Source of the DNA: Acuticoccus sp965213555 | Lineage (GTDB): Bacteria > Pseudomonadota > Alphaproteobacteria > Rhizobiales > Amorphaceae | NCBI RefSeq assembly: GCF_965213555.1 | Contig: NZ_OZ243890.1 | Location: 186,001-250,000 of the forward strand | Direction: 5' to 3' | Length of the DNA stretch: 64,000 nt | In this document: one piece after another, positions 7,267 to 16,398 of the stretch | How the letters are laid out: the number at the start of each line of letters is the position of its first letter | How positions within the stretch are numbered: the stretch's first letter is position 1 | Translations under genes and position numbers: made by a program | The notes under the pieces: generated by a model | The model's input: only the letters and a program-made list of their open reading frames with translations | The model's database searches: none | Told to the model about the DNA's origin: nothing

Positions 7267-8520
7267 GTGACGCACTTCTCCGCACTGGAGCTTCTGAGAA
7301 GCGCCTTCACCGGCGACCGGCACTGGACCGCTCAGTGGCCTGACGCGGAGCCGAAGCCGTCCTACGACGTCGTCATCGTCGGCGCGGGGGGGCACGGGCT
7401 CGGCGCGGCGTACTACCTTGCCAAGGAGCACGGGATCACCAGCGTCGCGGTGATCGACAAGGGGTGGCTCGGCGGCGGCAACACCGGTCGCAACACCACG
7501 ATCATCCGCTCGAACTACCTTTACGACGAGTCCGCTGCGCTCTACGCCCACGCCGTCGACTTGTGGGAGGGCCTTTCGCAGGAGCTGAACTACAACGTCA
7601 TGTTCTCCCGGCGCGGCGTGATGATGCTCGCTCACACCGTGCAGGACGTGCGGGTGTTCAAGCGACACATCCACGCCAACCGGCTGAACGGCGTCGACAA
7701 CCGCTGGCTGACCGCCGCCGAGGCGAAGGCGATCTGCCCGCCGCTCAACATCGACGCGGACGCGCGCTACCCCGTGCTGGGTGCCGCCTGGCAGGCGCGC
7801 GCCGGCACCGCGCGGCACGACGCCGTCGCCTGGGGCTACGCCCGCGCTGCGGCGGCGCGCGGCGTCGACATCGTGCAGAACTGCCCGGTCACCGCCATCC
7901 GCCGGGGGCCGGACGGCGCGGTGACGGGCGTCGAGACGACGCGCGGCTTCATCGCTGCCAAGAAGGTCGCGGTGTCGGCCGCCGGTCACACGTCGGTCCT
8001 AATGGACACCGCCGGCGTCAGGATGCCGCTGGAGAGCTTCCCGCTGCAGGCGCTGGTGTCGGAGCCCGTCAAGCCGGTCTTCCCGTGCGTCGTCATGTCG
8101 AACACGGTGCACGCCTACATCTCGCAGTCCGACAAGGGCGAGCTCGTGATCGGCTCGGGCACCGACCAGTACACGAGCTACTCCCAGCGCGGCGGGATGG
8201 CGATGATCGAGCACACGCTGGCCGCGATCTGCGAGATGTTCCCGCAGTTCGCCCGCATGAGGATGCTGCGCCTTTGGGGCGGCATCGTCGACGTGACGCC
8301 GGATCGCTCGCCCATCCTTGGCAAGACGCCGGTACCAGGGCTCTACGTCAACTGCGGCTGGGGCACCGGCGGTTTCAAGGCGACGCCGGGGTCCGCCCAC
8401 GCGCTCGCCCACACCATCGCCCGGGACGAGCCGCACAGGATCAACGCGCCGTTCACCCTGGAGCGGTTCACCACCGGCCGGCTCATCGACGAGGCGGCTG
8501 CCGCGGCGGTGGCGCACTGA
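7267..8520 (+). CDS. soxB: Sarcosine oxidase beta subunit
   Basis: This 417-residue subunit carries the sarcosine-oxidising site of heterotetrameric sarcosine oxidase, which turns sarcosine, tetrahydrofolate and oxygen into glycine, methylene-tetrahydrofolate and hydrogen peroxide. The FAD-binding dinucleotide motif VVIVGAGGHGLG is at about 35-46. ARHDAV contains H184, which I take as the histidine that binds FMN covalently in this family (inferred by position). The C-terminus has the usual WGTGGFKATPG. Start GTG 7267 follows AGAGGAGG and gives exactly the family length; upstream in-frame ATGs would add an unlikely tail. It is the first gene of soxBDAG, with overlaps throughout, so the four are cotranscribed. 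Confidence 0.95.
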   Translation: MTHFSALELLRSAFTGDRHWTAQWPDAEPKPSYDVVIVGAGGHGLGAAYYLAKEHGITSVAVIDKGWLGGGNTGRNTTIIRSNYLYDESAALYAHAVDLWEGLSQELNYNVMFSRRGVMMLAHTVQDVRVFKRHIHANRLNGVDNRWLTAAEAKAICPPLNIDADARYPVLGAAWQARAGTARHDAVAWGYARAAAARGVDIVQNCPVTAIRRGPDGAVTGVETTRGFIAAKKVAVSAAGHTSVLMDTAGVRMPLESFPLQALVSEPVKPVFPCVVMSNTVHAYISQSDKGELVIGSGTDQYTSYSQRGGMAMIEHTLAAICEMFPQFARMRMLRLWGGIVDVTPDRSPILGKTPVPGLYVNCGWGTGGFKATPGSAHALAHTIARDEPHRINAPFTLERFTTGRLIDEAAAAAVAH

Positions 8521-8804
8521 TGCTCCTCGTCCCATGCCCCTACTGCGAGGAGACGCTGCCGGAGGTCGAGTTCGCCTACGCCGGCGAGGCCCACGTCGTG
8601 CGGCCGCATCCTCGCGTGACCGACGAGGCATGGCGCGACTTCCTCTACATCCGCACCAACGCGAAGGGGCCGCACCGCGAGCGCTGGCGGCACGTCCACG
8701 GCTGCGGACGGTACTTCAACGCCGTCCGCGACACGGTGTCGGACCGCATCCTCACCACGTACGCAGCGGGCGCGTCGACGCCGGAGATCGGGGACGGGGC
8801 GTGA
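8520..8804 (+). CDS. soxD: Sarcosine oxidase delta subunit
   Basis: The 94-residue delta subunit is a small zinc-binding structural part of sarcosine oxidase. The N-terminal CPYCEE pair and the downstream HVHGCGRYF supply the expected Cys and His ligands, and the length fits the family. The ATG shares one base with the soxB stop codon, and the stop overlaps the soxA start as GTGA, so translation of the three is coupled. The NxxGPHRERW segment is typical. Nothing unusual is seen. Confidence 0.95.
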   Translation: MLLVPCPYCEETLPEVEFAYAGEAHVVRPHPRVTDEAWRDFLYIRTNAKGPHRERWRHVHGCGRYFNAVRDTVSDRILTTYAAGASTPEIGDGA

Positions 8805-11800
8805 CGATCGCGGTCCCTGGCGACGGCGTCCTCCCTCGCGAGCGAGCCGAGCCGGCGCGCGCGCAGCGGTTCCGCGTGCTCGGTCGCGGACGCGTCGATG
8901 CCGGCCGTGCCGTACGCTTCACCTTCGACGGCGCGCCCATCGATGCGTTCGCCGGCGACACCATCGCGTCGGCCCTGCTCGCGAACGGGCTTCACCTCGT
9001 CGGCCGCTCGTTCAAGTACCACAGGCCGCGCGGCATCCTGACCGCGGGTTCGGAGGAGCCGAACGCGCTGGTCGGCGTCGCGCGCGGTGGGGGACGCTTC
9101 ACGCCGAACGTGCGGGCCACGGTGCAGGAGGCGGTGGACGGCCTCGAGGTGACGAGCCAGAACCGCTGGCCGTCCCTACGCCACGACCTCGGCGTAGTGA
9201 ACGACCGCCTCTCTCCCCTGTTGGGGGCAGGGTTCTACTACAAGACCTTCATGTGGCCGGGCAGCTTCTGGGACCGGGTCTACGAGCCGCTGATCCGGCG
9301 CGCCGCGGGGCTCGGCCGCGCGCCGAGGGAGCGCGATCCCGACAGCTACGCCGCATGCTACGCGCACTGCGACGTGCTCGTCGTCGGCGCGGGTCCCGCG
9401 GGGCTCGCCGCGGCGCTCGCGGCGGGGCGCTCCGGCGCCCGCGTGATCCTGGCCGACGAGGGGTCCGAGCTCGGCGGCAGCCTCTTGGCGACGCCGTCCG
9501 CGACCATCGACGGGGCGCCAGCCTTCGACTTCGTCGATCGCGCCGCCGCCGAGCTCGCCACGCTCGCCAACGTCACCGTGCTGAACCGCACCACCGCGAT
9601 CGCCTACGACCACGAGAACATGGTCGGCCTCGTCGAGCGCCGCACGGACCACCTCGCCGCACCCCCCGACGGAGTGCCGCGCGAGCTGCTTTGGCGCGTG
9701 CGAGCAACCCGTGTCGTCCTCGCCCAAGGCGGCATCGAGCGGCCGCTGGTGTTCGACGGCAACGACCGCCCCGGCGTCATGCTGGCCGGGGCGGCGCAGA
9801 CGTACCTCAACCGCTACGGCGTCCTCGTCGGCAGGCGCGTCGTCGTCGCCACGACCCACAACAGCGCCTGGCACGCCGCGTTCGACCTCGCCGACGCCGG
9901 CGTCGCCACGCTCGTCGCCGACATGCGGGCGGCGGTGCCGGAGTGGTTGCTGGCGCAGGCGAGCGAGCACGGCATCGAGGTGCTGACCAACGCGGTGCCG
10001 ACCGCGACGCGCGGCAGGCACCGCGTCTCGGCCGTGCGCCTTCTGGCCGGCGGATCGGCGCGGTGGGTCCCCTGCGACGCGCTCCTGATGTCGGGCGGAT
10101 GGACCCCTACGCTGCACCTGTGGTCCCACACCCGCGGCACCGTGCGCTGGGACGGCGCGCGCTTCCTGCCGGACCGGCCGACGGAGGCGTGCCGCGTCGC
10201 CGGCGCCAACGGGGGCGCGTGGGGCCTCGCTGCGGCACTCACGGAGGGCGCTCAGGCGGGGGCGGACGCCGCGACCGATGCGGGCTTCAGGGCGTCCGCC
10301 TCGCCGCTCAAGGTCGAGTACGACCACGAGGGCGGCGGGGACGCGTCCAGCGCGCTGCCCTCCGACCGCCCGGCGAAGAAGGCGTTCGTCGACTTCCAGA
10401 ACGACGTGACGGTGCGCGACATCCGCCTCGCCGTCACCGAGGGCATGCGCTCCATCGAGCACGTCAAGCGTTACACGACCAACGGGATGGCGACGGACCA
10501 GGGCAAGCTGTCCGGCCTCAACGGGCTCGTCATCGCCGCGGACGCGCTGGGGGTAAACCCCCCCGAGGTGGGCCTCACGACGTTCCGCCCGCCCTACACG
10601 CCGACGACGTTCGCCACGCTCGCGGGGATACGCCGCGGTGCCACGTTCGACCCCGAGCGAAGGACGGTCATCGATCCGTGGGCCGAGGCGCGCGGCGCGG
10701 TCTTCGAGCCCGTCGGCCAGTGGCGCCGCGCGCGCCACTTCCCGCGGGACGGCGAGACGATGGATGAGGCCGTGGCGCGCGAGTGCCGCACGACGCGCGC
10801 GGCGGCCGGGCTGTTCGACGCCTCGACGCTCGGCAAGATCGAGGTCGTCGGCCCGGACGCCGCCGAGTTCCTCAACCGGATGTACACGAACCCGCTGCTG
10901 AAGCTCGGCGTCGGCCGTTGCCGCTACGCGCTGTTGCTCGGCGACGACGGGTTCATCCGCGACGACGGCGTCATCGCGCGCCTCGGCGAGGACCGCTTCC
11001 ACGTCACCACCACGACGGGCGGCGCGGCGCGGGTGCTCGCCACCATGGAGGACTACCTCCAGACCGAGTGGTCCGGGCTCGACGTGTGGCTCACCTCCAC
11101 GACCGAGCACTGGGCGACCATCGCCGTCAACGGCCCGCGGGCGCGCGGCATCCTCGCGCCGCACGTCGAGGGCCTCGACCTCGCGGCGGACGCGTTCGCC
11201 CACATGTCCGTCGCGACGTGCCGGGTCTGTGGCGTGCCGGCGAGGCTGTTTCGCGTGAGCTTCACCGGCGAGGTGGGCTTCGAGGTCAACGTGCCGTCCG
11301 GCGCCGGTCTTGCCGTGTGGCAGGCGCTGGTCGCTGCGGGCGAGGCGCACGGCGCGACGGTCTACGGCACCGAGGCGATGCACGTGATGCGTGCCGAGAA
11401 GGGCTACATCATCGTCGGCCAGGACACCGACGGCACCGTGACGCCCCACGACGCTGGGCTGTCGTGGGCCATCGGCAGGAAGAAGGCGGACTTCGTCGGC
11501 ATGCGTGCTCTCGCCCGGCCGGGCATGGTGAAGCCCGACCGGCGCCAGCTCGTCGGCCTCGCCACGCAGGACCCATCGGTGGTCCTTGAAGAGGGCGCGC
11601 AGGTCGTCGCTGATCCTGCGGCGAAGGTCCCCGCACGGATGATCGGCCACGTCACGTCCGCCTACGGGAGCGACGCGGTGGGTCGCTCCATCGCGCTCGC
11701 GCTGGTGGAGGGGGGGCACCGGCGCGCGGGCGAGCGCCTGTTCGTGCCGATGGAGGCCCGCACCCACGCGGTCACCGTCGTGCCGACCGTCGCGCTCGAC

Positions 11801-11827
11801 CCCGACGGGACCCGCCTCGATGGCTGA
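8801..11827 (+). CDS. soxA: Sarcosine oxidase alpha subunit
   Basis: This 1008-residue subunit holds the NAD site and the folate-binding domain that takes up the one-carbon unit. From the N-terminus it has a ferredoxin-like Fer2_4 region (FKYHRPRGI). A Rossmann domain follows with VLVVGAGPAGLAAALAAG at about 190-207. A linker contains DFQNDVTVRDIRLA, and an aminomethyltransferase (GcvT-like) half ends the chain, with the FTGEVGFEVNVPS and GTEAMHVMRAEKG motifs. The GTG start overlaps the soxD stop by four bases. Length and domain order match the family. Glycine cleavage or serine hydroxymethyltransferase genes, often beside sox operons, are not in the window. Confidence 0.95.
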   Translation: MTIAVPGDGVLPRERAEPARAQRFRVLGRGRVDAGRAVRFTFDGAPIDAFAGDTIASALLANGLHLVGRSFKYHRPRGILTAGSEEPNALVGVARGGGRFTPNVRATVQEAVDGLEVTSQNRWPSLRHDLGVVNDRLSPLLGAGFYYKTFMWPGSFWDRVYEPLIRRAAGLGRAPRERDPDSYAACYAHCDVLVVGAGPAGLAAALAAGRSGARVILADEGSELGGSLLATPSATIDGAPAFDFVDRAAAELATLANVTVLNRTTAIAYDHENMVGLVERRTDHLAAPPDGVPRELLWRVRATRVVLAQGGIERPLVFDGNDRPGVMLAGAAQTYLNRYGVLVGRRVVVATTHNSAWHAAFDLADAGVATLVADMRAAVPEWLLAQASEHGIEVLTNAVPTATRGRHRVSAVRLLAGGSARWVPCDALLMSGGWTPTLHLWSHTRGTVRWDGARFLPDRPTEACRVAGANGGAWGLAAALTEGAQAGADAATDAGFRASASPLKVEYDHEGGGDASSALPSDRPAKKAFVDFQNDVTVRDIRLAVTEGMRSIEHVKRYTTNGMATDQGKLSGLNGLVIAADALGVNPPEVGLTTFRPPYTPTTFATLAGIRRGATFDPERRTVIDPWAEARGAVFEPVGQWRRARHFPRDGETMDEAVARECRTTRAAAGLFDASTLGKIEVVGPDAAEFLNRMYTNPLLKLGVGRCRYALLLGDDGFIRDDGVIARLGEDRFHVTTTTGGAARVLATMEDYLQTEWSGLDVWLTSTTEHWATIAVNGPRARGILAPHVEGLDLAADAFAHMSVATCRVCGVPARLFRVSFTGEVGFEVNVPSGAGLAVWQALVAAGEAHGATVYGTEAMHVMRAEKGYIIVGQDTDGTVTPHDAGLSWAIGRKKADFVGMRALARPGMVKPDRRQLVGLATQDPSVVLEEGAQVVADPAAKVPARMIGHVTSAYGSDAVGRSIALALVEGGHRRAGERLFVPMEARTHAVTVVPTVALDPDGTRLDG

Positions 11828-12329
11828 CGCCGCGCTCATGAGCGGCCCCGTCCCGGTGCGCGAGCTGCCGGCGGTCGCCCGTTTCAGCCTACGAGCGCGA
11901 CCCGCCGAGCGCATGGCTGCCGCCACCGCGCTGCGCGTTGGCCTGGAGGACAAGGTCGGCCGCATCGCCGAGGCCGGCGCGCGCCGAACGCTGTGCCTCG
12001 GGCCGGACGAGTGGGCGGTGCACGGCGCGCGCGACGACGGCCCGGCCATCGGGGCGGCGCTGGCGACGGTGGCCGGCACCGCCTTGGTCGACGTCTCGGA
12101 CCGAGAGGTGACGCTGTCCGTCGAAGGGGCCCGCGCGGCCGAGCTCCTCGCCTACGGCTGCCCACGGGACCTTGCGCGGATGCCGCCCGGCCGCGGTGCC
12201 CGCACCGTGTTCGAGGGCGTCACCGTCGTCCTGTGGCGCTGGCCGGACCGCATCGACGTCGACGTGTGGCGCTCGTTCGCCCCGTTCGTGCGCGACGTCC
12301 TCGCCGCGGCGAACCGCGCCCTCCCCTAA
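11820..12329 (+). CDS. soxG: Sarcosine oxidase gamma subunit
   Basis: The 169-residue gamma subunit resembles a truncated folate-binding fold and is a structural member of the tetramer. LGPDEWAV, the LVDVSDREVTLSVEG strand and the closing VDVWRSFAPFVRDVL are typical. Its ATG lies eight bases inside the end of soxA, so expression is tied to the operon. Its stop overlaps the stop of the convergent glycosyltransferase gene at 12326, leaving no room for a separate terminator between the two operons. Confidence 0.92.
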   Translation: MADAALMSGPVPVRELPAVARFSLRARPAERMAAATALRVGLEDKVGRIAEAGARRTLCLGPDEWAVHGARDDGPAIGAALATVAGTALVDVSDREVTLSVEGARAAELLAYGCPRDLARMPPGRGARTVFEGVTVVLWRWPDRIDVDVWRSFAPFVRDVLAAANRALP

Positions 12330-13339
12330 CCCGTCACGATCCGGATGCGCCGGGCGTACTCGGTGGAGATCGCGTCGGCGAGGGCGAGGTCGGCGGGCTC
12401 GTCCCAGAACGGGGCCATGAACGCACGCCCGTTGCGTGCGATCGCCTCGCAGGCGTCGTCGTGCTCCCGGCACCAGCCGAGGACCTGCTCGAGGTCCGAC
12501 AGGTTGGGACGCACGGGGACGTAGTGCACGAAGGGCTCCAGAAGGCCTTCGCAGGCCCAGCTCTCGTAGGTGGGTCGTGGCATCAGGACGACCGAGTTGG
12601 AGTAGAGCATCCACCTTAGCCCGGAGGCGACCTCGTTGCCTTCGAGCGCCAACAGGTACCTTGCACGGAGCTGCTCGGCGACGGTGAGCGTCGGCCGCAC
12701 GCAGCGCTTGACCAACGGGAGTGGCACGGCGGTGGTCTGCGCCGTGAGTTGGACGACCTCCGAGAAGCCGATGTCGATGCGCCGATCGTCGGTGCGCTGC
12801 AGCACGGCAGGAACGAACGAGCGGCTGCCGCGCTCGGCCGCGCCGGGGCGGTCCACGAAGCGGCCCGTGGTCGCTCCGCGCCAGACGAGCCGGTCCGCCT
12901 TCTCGCGCCACGGCACGTCCAGGCCGTCGACCTTAGCGACGGGCGCGAAGTGGCGGACCCAGCCGAGGCGGCCCAGGATCGCGTTCTGCCGGTGCGCGAT
13001 GGGGCGCGTGCGGCAGAACGCCGGCACCGGTGGCAGCCGCGTGTTGTCGCCGAGGACCACAAGGAACGGGACGTCCGCGCCGATGCGGCGGAACGAAGCG
13101 ATGAGCGGCTCGACGAACTCGCGGAACTGGTTCGCGCGTTGGCGTTCGTTGAACCCTGGGAAGCGGGCGGCGATGGCGGCGTCCGCCTCGGCCGGCGTCA
13201 TCCCCGGATGCGCAAGGAGGCAACGCGGCCCCGCATCGGGCAGGTACGTGCCGGAGACGATCTGCGGGAGGTTGGCAAGACAGGCGGCGCGGCGGCGCTC
13301 GGAAGGGCCGGCCGCGACGTCCGCCGGCGGACCCCTCAC
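12326..13339 (-). CDS. Glycosyltransferase family 90 (CAP10-like) protein
   Basis: The 337-residue protein resembles the CAP10/GT90 enzymes that transfer sugars to surface glycans. The diagnostic C-terminal block is clear: YLLALEGNEVASGLRWMLYS, then SVVLMPRPTYESWACEGLL and HYVPVRPNLSDLEQVL. A central RLVWRGATTGR also fits the family. It overlaps the upstream sulfotransferase gene by four bases, so the two probably act on the same surface polysaccharide. There is no signal peptide, so a cytoplasmic or membrane-associated site is likely. Donor and acceptor cannot be read from sequence. Confidence 0.82.
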   Translation of the reverse strand: MRGPPADVAAGPSERRRAACLANLPQIVSGTYLPDAGPRCLLAHPGMTPAEADAAIAARFPGFNERQRANQFREFVEPLIASFRRIGADVPFLVVLGDNTRLPPVPAFCRTRPIAHRQNAILGRLGWVRHFAPVAKVDGLDVPWREKADRLVWRGATTGRFVDRPGAAERGSRSFVPAVLQRTDDRRIDIGFSEVVQLTAQTTAVPLPLVKRCVRPTLTVAEQLRARYLLALEGNEVASGLRWMLYSNSVVLMPRPTYESWACEGLLEPFVHYVPVRPNLSDLEQVLGWCREHDDACEAIARNGRAFMAPFWDEPADLALADAISTEYARRIRIVTG

Positions 13340-14130
13340 GCGGCCTCACGGCGTTGGGCTCCCTCGACGACGCCCGCATCGGCCGGCCGCTCGGCCCGGC
13401 CGAGCACGAAGTTCGTCCAGCCGATCGCCTCGAGGAGCGCGGCGTCCAGCCGGTTGCGCCGCGCGATGAGGGCGTGGGCGCGCGGGCTCAGCGTCTCCGG
13501 CGAGGCCCACACAAACGCGCTCGTGACGGGATGGTCGCGGCTGCGGTTGTCGTGGCCCGGTGCGTCGTCCGGTCCGATGACGCCCTCCTCGCGCAGCCAG
13601 TCCACCACGAGCTGCAACGGGCCGACGACGAGGCGACCGTCCCGCATCGCGTCCACCACCTGCCGCTCGGCCGCGCCGTAGGTGTCGGCGTTGACCCCGC
13701 GGCCGGCGTAGGCGCGGCACGCGAAGTTGGACCACTGCTGACGCAGGCCCGGACGGCCGCGCAGCCATTCCGGCGTGAGGTCGCTGAGGTCGGTCAGCGT
13801 GCGGGCCATCATCTCGTGGGAGGGATGCTGGCGCCACAAGTGCAGAAAGTTGAAGTAGCTGCACACCCGCGACACCGGCTCGCGCACCACGGAGAAGGTG
13901 CGCACGGGACGGCCGAACTTCTCGTGCACGCCCCAAGGGAAGTGTCCCGCGACGCAGTCGTAAGCGGCGTCGCGCTCGGCGTTGCTCATGGCTTCGAAGG
14001 CAGCGACCTTGGCGGGATCGTCGCCGGTGAGCACGCGATCGCCGAACCGGCGCTTCATCAGCTTGTTGAGCGACGTGCCAGCGCACTTCGGCACATGAAG
14101 GTGGACGTAGACCGTGTCATCGGGGGGCAT
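13336..14130 (-). CDS. Sulfotransferase-family protein
   Basis: This 264-residue protein has the two PAPS-binding motifs of the sulfotransferase superfamily. The 5'-phosphosulfate loop is HVPKCAGTSLNKL near the N-terminus and the 3'-phosphate motif is VVREPVSRVCSYFN. HVPKCAGT-type members usually modify carbohydrates. It lies directly upstream of, and overlaps, the GT90-like gene, which supports synthesis of a sulfated surface glycan. A second, distantly similar sulfotransferase is at 44846-45520. PAPS synthesis genes are not visible here. Confidence 0.85.
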   Translation of the reverse strand: MPPDDTVYVHLHVPKCAGTSLNKLMKRRFGDRVLTGDDPAKVAAFEAMSNAERDAAYDCVAGHFPWGVHEKFGRPVRTFSVVREPVSRVCSYFNFLHLWRQHPSHEMMARTLTDLSDLTPEWLRGRPGLRQQWSNFACRAYAGRGVNADTYGAAERQVVDAMRDGRLVVGPLQLVVDWLREEGVIGPDDAPGHDNRSRDHPVTSAFVWASPETLSPRAHALIARRNRLDAALLEAIGWTNFVLGRAERPADAGVVEGAQRREAA

Positions 14131-14182
14131 GGGAACAATCCGCTGCGGGCGGACGGTAGGACGAGCTCGCTCTATAGTCGAG

Positions 14183-15313
14183 CTAGCCGGCGATGGCGAT
14201 GAGGCGGCGCACCGTGGCCCCGTCGGCGAGCGCGTCGAAGCCCTCGTTGATGCGCTCCAGGGGGTCCGTCCCAGTGTGGAGTCGCTCCACCGGCAGGCGG
14301 CCGGCGGCGTTCAGCGCCATGTAGCGGGCGATGTCGCGGGACGGGACGCCGCCGCCGAGGTAGGAACCGCGCACCGTGCGCTCCTCCGCGACCAGGCTGA
14401 GCTGGGTGGTCGGCATCATGACGGAGGGGTTCGGCAGGCTCGCGGTGACGGTGCGCCCGCCGCGGCGGGTGACGTCGTAGGCGGTCTTGAAGGCGGCAGC
14501 GACGCCGGCGGTCTCCACCGCGAGGTGAACGCCGCCGCGCGTCGCCTCGCGCACCGTGCCGACGGTGTCCTCGGAGCGCGGGTCGTAGGCTGCGGTGGCG
14601 CCGAGGGACGTCGCGAGCGCGAGCTTGTCGGGGTTGACGTCGAGCGCGATGACCTCGGCCGCGCCAGAAGCCACGGCGCCGAGCACCGCGGCAAGCCCGA
14701 CCCCGCCGAGGCCGACCACCGCGACGCTCTCCCCGGCGCGCGCCTCGCCGGTGTTGACCACGGCGCCGACGCCGGTGAGGACCGCGCAGCCGAACAGCGC
14801 AACGCGGTCCAGCGGCATCTCGGGGTCAACCTTGACCAGCGAGCGGCGCGAGACGACGGCAAGGTCCGCGAATGCCGAGACGCCGACGTGATGGTGCACC
14901 GCCGCGCCGCCGCGCGACAGGCGGACCGCGCCGGACAGCAGCGTCCCCGCGGTGTTCGCCGCCGCGCCCGGCTCGCACAGCGCAGGCCGTCCCTCCACGC
15001 AAGGCGCGCAGCCCCCGCAGGAGGGCACGAACACCATGACGACGTGGTCGCCCACCGCAAGGTCGCCGACGCCCTCCCCGAGCCGCTCCACGATGCCCGC
15101 CGCCTCGTGGCCCAGCGCCATCGGCATCGGCCGCGGCCGGTCGCCGTTGATGACGGAGAGGTCCGAGTGGCACAGCCCCGCCGCCACCACCCGCACCAGC
15201 ACCTCGCCGGGACCGGGATCGGCGAGGTCGACCGTCTCCACCGACAGCGGTCGCGAGGCGGCGTAGGGTCGCTCAGCCGGGAACGCGGAAAGGATCGCGG
15301 CGCGGGTCTGCAC
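14183..15313 (-). CDS. Zinc-dependent alcohol dehydrogenase, MDR superfamily
   Basis: The 376-residue enzyme oxidises an alcohol or reduces an aldehyde with NAD(P). Catalytic zinc ligands are in place at C48 (GLCHSD) and H69-E70 (LGHEAAG). The four structural cysteines C99, C102, C105 and C113 are present in CGGCAPCVEGRPALC. The Rossmann motif is VVGLGGVGLAAV. It resembles class III-like or aryl-alcohol dehydrogenases more than sorbitol dehydrogenases. It lies four bases after the exported cyclase-family gene in the same direction, so they are probably cotranscribed, but the common substrate is not evident. Confidence 0.88.
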   Translation of the reverse strand: MQTRAAILSAFPAERPYAASRPLSVETVDLADPGPGEVLVRVVAAGLCHSDLSVINGDRPRPMPMALGHEAAGIVERLGEGVGDLAVGDHVVMVFVPSCGGCAPCVEGRPALCEPGAAANTAGTLLSGAVRLSRGGAAVHHHVGVSAFADLAVVSRRSLVKVDPEMPLDRVALFGCAVLTGVGAVVNTGEARAGESVAVVGLGGVGLAAVLGAVASGAAEVIALDVNPDKLALATSLGATAAYDPRSEDTVGTVREATRGGVHLAVETAGVAAAFKTAYDVTRRGGRTVTASLPNPSVMMPTTQLSLVAEERTVRGSYLGGGVPSRDIARYMALNAAGRLPVERLHTGTDPLERINEGFDALADGATVRRLIAIAG

Positions 15314-15317
15314 GGGC

Positions 15318-16292
15318 CTAGCGGATTGCGGTCGGGTTGATGATCGACTGCACGCCGCCGGTCAGCTTGGCGTGGCCGAGCACGAACATGAACTCCGACA
15401 CCCCGTCCTCGACGAGCGGGCCGACGTTCATGTTCTCTAGGATGTAGACTCCGTTCTCGGTCAGCAGGACTTGGTGCACCTCGAAGACGCCGGTGCCCTC
15501 CTCGAACGGCACCACCTCGAGCCCCCAAGAGTCCGAGCCCACAGCGACGACGTTCTGCTCGACGAGCCAGTGCGCGCCGTCGACGCCAAGGCCGGGCTCG
15601 CCCTTCAGAAAGCGCTCGCGATCGTCCGCGACCTCGAGCCAGCCGGTGTGGAACAGGACGACGTCGCCCTCGCCGATCTCCACACCCTGCTTCTCGGCCT
15701 GGGCCTGTATCTCCTCGCGGTTGAACGCGGTGCCGGCCTCCAGCATGTCGACGCCGAAGTGGTCCGTCATGTCGAGCACGACGCCGCGGGTGACGAGGTT
15801 CGGCACGTTCTCGATGCCGAGCTTCTTGAGCCCGGCGGCTGCGACGATCTCCGAGCCTGGGTTGCAGTTGTAGTACATGTTGTCGATGCCGATGTGGCCG
15901 AGCCCGTCGAGCTGCGAGCCGATGCCGGCGTAGCCGACGATGACGTCGTCGTTGGACACGAGCTTGGTGTCCCCGGTCGTCGCGCCCCCGGCGGCACCAG
16001 GCATGACGACGAGCTGGAACTTGCGCGTGCCGTAGGCGGGCGTCTCCGCGTTGGTCTCCACCCCGAGGGAATAGACCTTGCCCTCGGTCACGAGCGAGGC
16101 GGCCTCCTGAGCCATCGCAGGCGTCAGAAGGTTCGCTGCGCCGACCTCGTCGTCCGGGCCAAAGCGCTCGTGGCAGGCGCGCTGCTGCAGCTCGCTCGGC
16201 TCGCTCGCGGGCTCCGAAGCGGTCTGCGCGAGCGCCGGGCTAGCGATGCCGAGGCTCAGCGCCGCAGCGATCACCGCGTTCTTGTCGATCAT
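15318..16292 (-). CDS. Exported cyclase-family (PF04199-type) hydrolase
   Basis: The 324-residue protein has a signal peptide (about 1-22, SLGIASPALAQ), so it should act in the periplasm. The mature part fits the metal-dependent cyclase/kynurenine formamidase superfamily: FGPDDEVGAANLLTP at the front, GSQLDGLGHIGI for the metal-site region, then VTRGVVLDM and GDVVLFHTGW. The start ATG 16292 follows GGGAGGG. These long, exported members are poorly characterised; amide or ester ring hydrolysis is a family-level guess. It precedes the zinc alcohol dehydrogenase gene. A second, cytoplasmic cyclase-family gene is in the TRAP operon at 60065. Confidence 0.82.
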   Translation of the reverse strand: MIDKNAVIAAALSLGIASPALAQTASEPASEPSELQQRACHERFGPDDEVGAANLLTPAMAQEAASLVTEGKVYSLGVETNAETPAYGTRKFQLVVMPGAAGGATTGDTKLVSNDDVIVGYAGIGSQLDGLGHIGIDNMYYNCNPGSEIVAAAGLKKLGIENVPNLVTRGVVLDMTDHFGVDMLEAGTAFNREEIQAQAEKQGVEIGEGDVVLFHTGWLEVADDRERFLKGEPGLGVDGAHWLVEQNVVAVGSDSWGLEVVPFEEGTGVFEVHQVLLTENGVYILENMNVGPLVEDGVSEFMFVLGHAKLTGGVQSIINPTAIR

Positions 16293-16398
16293 GGCGTCCC
16301 TCCCGTCCGGTCTCCGACGGACGGCGCAACGGCGCCGTACGGGACCGGTTCGCGCCATGGTAGCGCCGCAGCGCCCCAGCGCAACGGGACGCGGCGGC

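Noticed and set aside
9176..12079. A 967-codon open frame on the minus strand opposite soxA
   Set aside because: It is antisense to a well-supported gene, shows no domain, and has the composition expected of the complement of a high-GC3 coding region.
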